From assembly GCA_020344055.1 (NCBI GenBank), contig CP070813.1, forward strand, positions 1,017,983 to 1,064,560: 46,578 nt of DNA, read 5' to 3'. Positions 42,498 through 46,578 of this stretch are shown here, piece after piece (the stretch's first letter is position 1; each line of letters starts with the position of its first letter). Under the pieces are notes generated by a model, which did not search any database, had not been told where the DNA came from, and worked only from the letters and a program-made list of their open reading frames with translations. Origin of the DNA: Candidatus Zixiibacteriota bacterium (GTDB lineage Bacteria > Zixibacteria > MSB-5A5 > UBA10806). A program made the position numbers and the translations under genes.

Positions 42498-43231
42498 TTC
42501 TCCGTCTCCGTATTTTTATATTTATTCAAAGCATCAATTTCTTCTTTTGTCAAGCTTTTAGATTTGAAAAGATCAGGCCTCCTGGTTTTTGTCCTGTATA
42601 GCGCGTTTCCCAATCGCCACTTTCTTATATTTTCATGGTGACCGGAAATGAGAACCTCCGGAACCTTGAGCCCTTCGAACTCCTCCGGCCTGGTGTATTC
42701 TTCCGGCCCCAGGATTCCCTTAAAGTGCGAATCCTCCTCGGCGGAGCCGAAATCCTTCATGGTGCCCGGCAGAAGCCTCAGGATGGCGTCGACCATGACG
42801 CAGGCGGCGTGCTCGCCGCCGGTCAGGGCAAAATCGCCTATGGAGATCTCCTTCAGTTTCCCGATCTCCACCACTCTCTGATCGACACCCTTGTAATGCC
42901 CGCAGATTATCACCATCCATTCGCTCTCTGCAAACTCGCCGGCCATGCCCTGGTTGAAAACCTCGCCGGCGGCCGAGGTCAGGATTCTCAACGCTTTATT
43001 CTCAGGATCTATATTGTTCAAAGCTCTGATTATGGGCTCCGGTTTCATTACCATGCCGGGACCGCCGCCGTAGGGAACATCATCTACGACCTTGTGTTTA
43101 TCATCAGTAAAATCCCTGAGATCGTGAACGTTGATGTTATAGTATCCCTGCTGGCGTCCCTTGCCTATCAGGCTTTCGGAAAGCGGAATATCCACCATTT
43201 TAGGAAAAATTGTAACGATATCGATCTGCAT
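42485..43231 (-). CDS. trmD: tRNA (guanine-N1)-methyltransferase
   Basis: Methylates G37 of tRNAs, preventing frameshifts. It has 248 residues. The SPOUT trefoil-knot motifs are [11 protein letters not shown] and [27 protein letters not shown], and the start [17 protein letters not shown] and [24 protein letters not shown] are typical. It follows rimM by 5 bases. Confidence 0.97.
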   Translation of the reverse strand: MQIDIVTIFPKMVDIPLSESLIGKGRQQGYYNINVHDLRDFTDDKHKVVDDVPYGGGPGMVMKPEPIIRALNNIDPENKALRILTSAAGEVFNQGMAGEFAESEWMVIICGHYKGVDQRVVEIGKLKEISIGDFALTGGEHAACVMVDAILRLLPGTMKDFGSAEEDSHFKGILGPEEYTRPEEFEGLKVPEVLISGHHENIRKWRLGNALYRTKTRRPDLFKSKSLTKEEIDALNKYKNTETEKCRS

Positions 43232-43236
43232 GATAT

Positions 43237-43734
43237 TTAAAATAGACCCTCTATTTTCCTTATTACGATCTTCTTCTCTTTAATATTGACTTCCTGAATG
43301 ATTGCTTTGACGAATGGAATCATTATTTCTCCGCTTTTCGATTCGACGTTGAGAACAGGATTGGCTACAATGCTGTCCACCGATTTTACGGTGCCGATCA
43401 ATTCCCCGTTTTCGTCGTAAACTTCCACTCCTTCCAGTTCGAAATGATAAAATTCCGATTCCTCTAACGGTTCCAGTTTATCTTTCTCGACCAGCACCTC
43501 CGCGCCTTTCCAGTATTCGGCAGTTTTCTGATCCTCTATTCCCTTTAGCTTAAGTCCTATCCTCTTTTTCGATGGTCTGGTAAATTCAACTTCGAAGTCG
43601 TTCGATTTTTCTCCTTTTTCAAGGGTAACGGTCAATCCCTTCTTGAGGTTTTTGGACGAGGGGTTGTAAAGAACGGCCGCCAACTCGCCCTTAAAACCGC
43701 GTGGCCCCTTGATGTATGCCACAGAAATTTTCAT
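43237..43734 (-). CDS. rimM: Ribosome maturation factor RimM
   Basis: Helps 30S head maturation by binding S19. It has 165 residues in two domains: the N-terminal RimM domain begins KISVAYIKGPRGFKGELAAV (family G-x-xG-hxGE), and the C-terminal PRC barrel contains YHFELEGVEVYDENGELIGTV, VLNVESKSGEIMIPFVKAII and EKKIVIRKIEGLF. Located in the usual place between khpA and trmD. Confidence 0.93.
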   Translation of the reverse strand: MKISVAYIKGPRGFKGELAAVLYNPSSKNLKKGLTVTLEKGEKSNDFEVEFTRPSKKRIGLKLKGIEDQKTAEYWKGAEVLVEKDKLEPLEESEFYHFELEGVEVYDENGELIGTVKSVDSIVANPVLNVESKSGEIMIPFVKAIIQEVNIKEKKIVIRKIEGLF

Positions 43735-43773
43735 GAAATCGGCGGCCGATTATTCTATTATCCAATGCTCCTT

Positions 43774-44004
43774 TTATTCCAGAATTTCCAGGAGCGCCCT
43801 TTTTCCTTTCTTGGCCGAAACGGCGGCTATCAATGTCCTTATGGCCTTAGCTGTCTGGCCCTTGCGACCGATTACCTTTCCAAGATCACTGGAGTACACG
43901 CGCAGTTCGTATACAGTTGTCTTTTCTCCTTCAACCTCCGTTACATTTACCGAGTCGGGATGATCAACAAGCTGCTTGGCGATGAATTCAATAAAATCCT
44001 TCAC
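43774..44004 (-). CDS. khpA: KH-domain RNA-binding protein KhpA
   Basis: A 76-residue single type-II KH domain protein. It begins [19 protein letters not shown] and carries the [18 protein letters not shown] nucleic-acid loop (GxxG = GRKG). KhpA binds RNA with KhpB and affects cell size and division in Firmicutes. The usual rpsP-khpA-rimM order is kept. Its GGAGG ribosome binding site is visible upstream. Confidence 0.94.
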   Translation of the reverse strand: MKDFIEFIAKQLVDHPDSVNVTEVEGEKTTVYELRVYSSDLGKVIGRKGQTAKAIRTLIAAVSAKKGKRALLEILE

Positions 44005-44040
44005 GATTTCCTCCTTGATTGAGGTTCAATACGAGGTCTG

Positions 44041-44394
44041 TTAAGAACTCTCTTCAGCTTTCTTCGGTTTTTTCTTCTTGATCCTCTCAGTTAGCTCCGT
44101 CTTTAATTTCAATTCGGCTACGTCTTCGCCTTTTTTCTTTTTCTCCCATTTATCCCAGAGACCGACTTCTCTGAAAATCGCGGAAACGGTGTCGCTCGTT
44201 AATGCGCCGGTATCCAGCCACTGATAGATCTTGTTCTCGTCCAGTGAAACCCGGGCCGGTTTTTCAATGGGATGATAGTACCCGAGGATTTCAATAAATC
44301 TCCCGTCGCGAGCCTTGCGCGAATCGGTTGCTACCAGTCGATAGAACGGTCTTTTCTTGGCTCCCATTCTCCGTAATCTTATTGTTACTGCCAC
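44041..44394 (-). CDS. rpsP: 30S ribosomal protein S16
   Basis: Early-assembly small-subunit protein. The first ~80 residues match S16 (VTIRLRRMGAKKRPFYRLVATDSRKAR, GYYHPIEKPARV, LDENKIYQWLDTGALTSDTV). A ~35-residue Lys/Glu-rich C-terminal extension (total 117) is longer than E. coli S16 but common in other phyla. Ribosome binding site AGGAGG. Confidence 0.97.
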   Translation of the reverse strand: MAVTIRLRRMGAKKRPFYRLVATDSRKARDGRFIEILGYYHPIEKPARVSLDENKIYQWLDTGALTSDTVSAIFREVGLWDKWEKKKKGEDVAELKLKTELTERIKKKKPKKAEESS

Positions 44395-44422
44395 TAAACC
44401 TCCTGAAAAATCCCCTTGGGAT

Positions 44423-45730
44423 TTATAAGGGAAATCCTTTCGGCATTCCCATACGTGAAACTTTTTTTATCATCTTCTGCATTTGACCGAACTGCTTCAA
44501 AAGCTGGTTGACCTCCTGAACGCTGACGCCGGAACCGGCGGCGATCCTCTTCCTTCTGGAGCCGTCTATTATGGCCGGCTGCAACCGCTCTTTCCTGGTC
44601 ATGCTGTTTACAATCGCCTCGATCCTGACCAGCCCTCTGTCGTCGACCTCCACGCCCTTAAGCTGCTTACCTAAACCCGGAATCATCTCCAGAAGGTTCT
44701 GCAGAGGCCCCATTTTTTTCAGTTGGCGAAGCTGCGAAAGAAAATCCTCGAAGGTAAAACTCTCCTTGCGGAGTTTTTTCTCGAGCTTCTTCGCCTCTTC
44801 GATATCGACCGTCTCCTGGGCCTTCTCGACCAGGCTGACGATATCGCCCATCCCCAGTATCCGCGACGCTATCCTGTCGGGATGGAACTCCTCCAGGTCG
44901 GAAAGCTTCTCGCCGATCCCTATAAATTTAATCGGTATCCCCAGCGCTCCCTTAAGCGACATGGCGGCCCCGCCCCTGGCGTCGCCGTCCATCTTGGTCA
45001 GCGAGGCTCCGGTCAATCCGACCCGTTCGTGAAATTCTTTGGCTACATTTAACGCCTCCTGGCCGGTCATGGCATCCGCTATAAACAGAACCTCGTTAGG
45101 GGAGGAGGCTTTTTTGACTTCCTCCAGTTCGATCATCAACTCGTTATCTATTTGCAGTCGTCCGGCGGTGTCGACAATGGCGACATCCAGCATATGCTCC
45201 CGCGCATGTCCAATCGCTTCTTTGGCGATCTTCTCCGCCGACGATTCCGAGGTGTAAAACGGCATCTTTATCGATTCCGCCAGCACTTCGAGTTGTTTCT
45301 TGGCCGCGGGACGGTGCGTATCCGCCGCCACCAGAAGTGGATTTTTGCCCTTTTTCCGAAGATATAAAGCGAGCTTGCCGGCGAATGTAGTTTTGCCCGA
45401 ACCTTGCAGTCCGACCAGAAGGATAACCGACGGGGGATTCCCCGCAAACGATAGATCTTCCCGCGAGCCGCCCAATAGCTGCACCATGCTGTCCAATACC
45501 ACTTTCACGAACTGCTGCCCGGGAGTGATCGACTTGGTAACTTCCCGGCCTAACGCTTCCTGCTCGACATCGGCCACGAATTTTTTCGCCACCTTATAGT
45601 TGACATCGGCCTCAAGGAGCGCCATGCGGATCTCCTTGGCGGCCTCGGAGATATTCTTCTCGGAAAGGTAGCCGCGGCCGGTGACCTTCTTGAAGATCCC
45701 GTCCAGTTTCTCGGTTATCTGCTCAAACAT
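44423..45730 (-). CDS. ffh: Signal recognition particle protein Ffh
   Basis: SRP GTPase that binds signal sequences and 4.5S RNA and docks with FtsY. It has 435 residues. N-terminal helical bundle 1-90; G domain with GLQGSGKTTFAGKLA (about 107-121), DTAGRLQ, TKMDGDARGGAA and IGIGEKLSDLEEFHP; then the M domain (about 300-435) with SRRKRIAAGSGVSVQEVNQLLKQF-type RNA-binding helix and a short Met-containing tail. First gene of the minus-strand operon ffh-rpsP-khpA-rimM-trmD-rplS-rnhB. Confidence 0.97.
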   Translation of the reverse strand: MFEQITEKLDGIFKKVTGRGYLSEKNISEAAKEIRMALLEADVNYKVAKKFVADVEQEALGREVTKSITPGQQFVKVVLDSMVQLLGGSREDLSFAGNPPSVILLVGLQGSGKTTFAGKLALYLRKKGKNPLLVAADTHRPAAKKQLEVLAESIKMPFYTSESSAEKIAKEAIGHAREHMLDVAIVDTAGRLQIDNELMIELEEVKKASSPNEVLFIADAMTGQEALNVAKEFHERVGLTGASLTKMDGDARGGAAMSLKGALGIPIKFIGIGEKLSDLEEFHPDRIASRILGMGDIVSLVEKAQETVDIEEAKKLEKKLRKESFTFEDFLSQLRQLKKMGPLQNLLEMIPGLGKQLKGVEVDDRGLVRIEAIVNSMTRKERLQPAIIDGSRRKRIAAGSGVSVQEVNQLLKQFGQMQKMIKKVSRMGMPKGFPL

Positions 45731-45893
45731 AATTCCATATCTTTCAATGACCTCTGGGATATCTACAATCGGGCAAAATAGATATATTCCACCCCTAACC
45801 CAGAAAGGTCAAGCAATTATAATAACGTTTTTCAATTTATTTGCAACAAGAATTTAGATAATTTATCCCTATACGGAGTGAAGCGTTTGTCGT

Positions 45894-45919
45894 GTTTCGG
45901 GAACTATGATTCCCGAAAC
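45894..45919. repeat. Perfect palindrome in the ffh upstream region
   Basis: GTTTCGGGAA (45894-45903) and TTCCCGAAAC (45910-45919) form a 10-bp stem with a 6-base loop. No T-run follows on either strand, so it is not a standard terminator; an operator or repeat element is possible. Confidence 0.55.
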
Positions 45920-45973
45920 AAAAAGCTGACCTCCTGCAACCATACCCGGTATTCGCGCCCCGCACGATTTTTA

Positions 45974-46002
45974 TTGAGGATTTAATCATTTAACAGTAAG
46001 AT
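45974..46002 (+). promoter_or_regulatory. Putative promoter of the last membrane protein gene
   Basis: TTGAGG (45974-45979), 17-base spacer, TAAGAT (45997-46002), 76 bases upstream of the ATG, which has a GGGAGGAGG ribosome binding site. Confidence 0.4.
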
Positions 46003-46078
46003 TATCGCAAAGAATGAACAGGTTCGCTGAAAATTCATCGATTTTATGCTCGTTAAGTAGCCGGGAGGAGGGTTAATT

Positions 46079-46447
46079 ATGACAGATCAAAATACGAATG
46101 AACAAACGCCGGGCGGAGAAGAGGAAACCAAGCCGGCCGCGAAAAGCGAATGGGCAAACAAGCTGGATACCATGGGGTGGGCGTTATTTTTTATCTGGGT
46201 CGGTATCGCGTTTCTGCTGGATTTCGGGTTTGGCGTCGGCCTTCTGGGAATCGGCGTCATAACCCTGGGGGTGCAGGTCGCCCGCACCCGCTACGGGCTT
46301 AAGACCGAGACATTCTGGATAATTGTCGGTGTCTTATTTTTCCTGGGTGGGCTCTGGCAGCTTTTCGAACCTGATATCCCTCTTATCCCGATTCTGCTTA
46401 TAATTGCCGGTCTCATCGTCCTGTTATCGGTAATGCGCAAGAAATAG
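46079..46447 (+). CDS. Small membrane protein, LiaF/DUF5668-like
   Basis: A 122-residue protein. A charged N-terminal tail of ~30 residues (Glu/Lys/Ala-rich) is followed by four short hydrophobic segments arranged as two hairpins: WALFFIWVGIAFLLDFGF, VGLLGIGVITLGVQVA, FWIIVGVLFFLGGLWQLF and PLIPILLIIAGLIVLLSV. This repeat-hairpin layout resembles LiaI/LiaF- and DUF5668-type envelope proteins of unknown or stress-related function. It has a strong Shine-Dalgarno and is monocistronic. Confidence 0.65.
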   Translation: MTDQNTNEQTPGGEEETKPAAKSEWANKLDTMGWALFFIWVGIAFLLDFGFGVGLLGIGVITLGVQVARTRYGLKTETFWIIVGVLFFLGGLWQLFEPDIPLIPILLIIAGLIVLLSVMRKK

Positions 46448-46526
46448 GGTTTTCTCTGTCATTCCTGCGGAAGGGAGTGTAGAAAAACGCCAAATACTCG
46501 GTTGTAGATAATTGAGCCTAAAATAT

Positions 46527-46544
46527 GGCGGCTGGAAAGCCGCC
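46527..46544. repeat. GGCGGC palindrome near the right edge
   Basis: GGCGGC-TGGAAA-GCCGCC hairpin (46527-46532 / 46539-46544), in an intergenic stretch that also contains CATTCCTGCGGAAG at about 46459. Resembles dispersed REP-like palindromes; no T-run follows. Confidence 0.5.
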
Positions 46545-46578
46545 TCTATTAGGGAGATATAAATCAAAAAATTACCCT

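Larger units (their letters stand above)
45731..46078. other. 348-base gap between ffh and the last gene
   Basis: AT-rich region between divergent genes. Minus-strand TTGACC (45812-45807) and an upstream TATAAT-like sequence (45821-45816) are weak candidates for the ffh promoter. A perfect 10-bp palindrome lies at 45894-45919 and a plus-strand promoter at 45974-46002. No RNA gene is recognisable; in particular no 4.5S RNA core was seen. Confidence 0.5.

Noticed and set aside
45731..46078. 4.5S/SRP RNA near ffh
   Set aside because: No GGAA-tetraloop domain IV core or matching helix was found; the palindrome present has the wrong loop.

Overview
The window is a densely packed bacterial chromosome segment with no phage, transposon, CRISPR or rRNA. 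The gene content suggests an uncultured Gram-negative bacterium: a beta-barrel DUF2490 protein, lipoproteins, and the rny-ymdB, purS/purQ, DUF4321-tatA and ffh-rpsP-khpA-rimM-trmD-rplS-rnhB neighbourhoods. The overall mix resembles the FCB superphylum or related candidate phyla (for example Zixibacteria-like lineages). This placement is inference from gene order and content; no 16S gene is present.

Layout. 1-6403 (+): translation block thrS (cut by the left edge), infC (AUA start), rpmI, rplT, pheS, pheT. 6406-12295 (+): zapB-like, zapA, rny, a CoA-binding protein, ymdB-like phosphodiesterase, folD, xseA and a MerR regulator, then tRNA-Pro(GGG). 12469-17655 (-): DUF2490 outer-membrane protein, serine beta-lactamase-like lipoprotein, AI-2E-type permease and ligA. 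17656-22390: two palindromic repeat units, an Asp/Glu racemase (+), a secreted ankyrin/PD40 protein (-), a rhodanese plus MauE/DoxX-like pair (-), and tRNA-Val(CAC). 22557-24804 (+): zinc-ribbon coiled-coil protein and guaB.

24868-28257 (+) is an iron-homeostasis module: a Fur-family gene with its own promoter and palindrome, a near-consensus Fur box, feoB, an eight-cysteine small protein, and a DtxR/MntR-type repressor fused to a FeoA domain. 28223-29467 (-) is an MFS transporter.

29527-38032 (+) is a very long run of overlapping genes, probably one operon started by a good sigma-70-type promoter: ecfT, truA, fsa-type transaldolase, purB, psd, pssA, purS, purQ, DUF4321, tatA, an unknown 150-residue protein, a NifS-like protein and an IscU-like scaffold. 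It joins tRNA modification, purine synthesis, phosphatidylethanolamine synthesis, Tat export and Fe-S biogenesis. A small lipoprotein follows, ending at a terminator. 38487-40105 holds an ECF sigma/anti-sigma pair divergent from a small membrane protein. 40102-45730 (-) is a MATE transporter and the SRP/ribosome-maturation operon. A final small membrane protein (+) and a palindrome close the window.

Most notable observations: (1) the NifS-like protein next to an intact IscU scaffold has Asn instead of the Schiff-base lysine and Ala instead of the PLP-contacting Gln, while keeping the catalytic Cys loop; (2) infC starts at AUA, with an AUG-UAA start-stop overlapping it; (3) three minus-strand membrane or secreted-protein genes have promoters placed so that transcripts would be leaderless or nearly so; (4) the Fur/FeoB/Cys-rich/DtxR-FeoA module carries two different iron regulators. 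No wholly novel defence or mobile system was seen.
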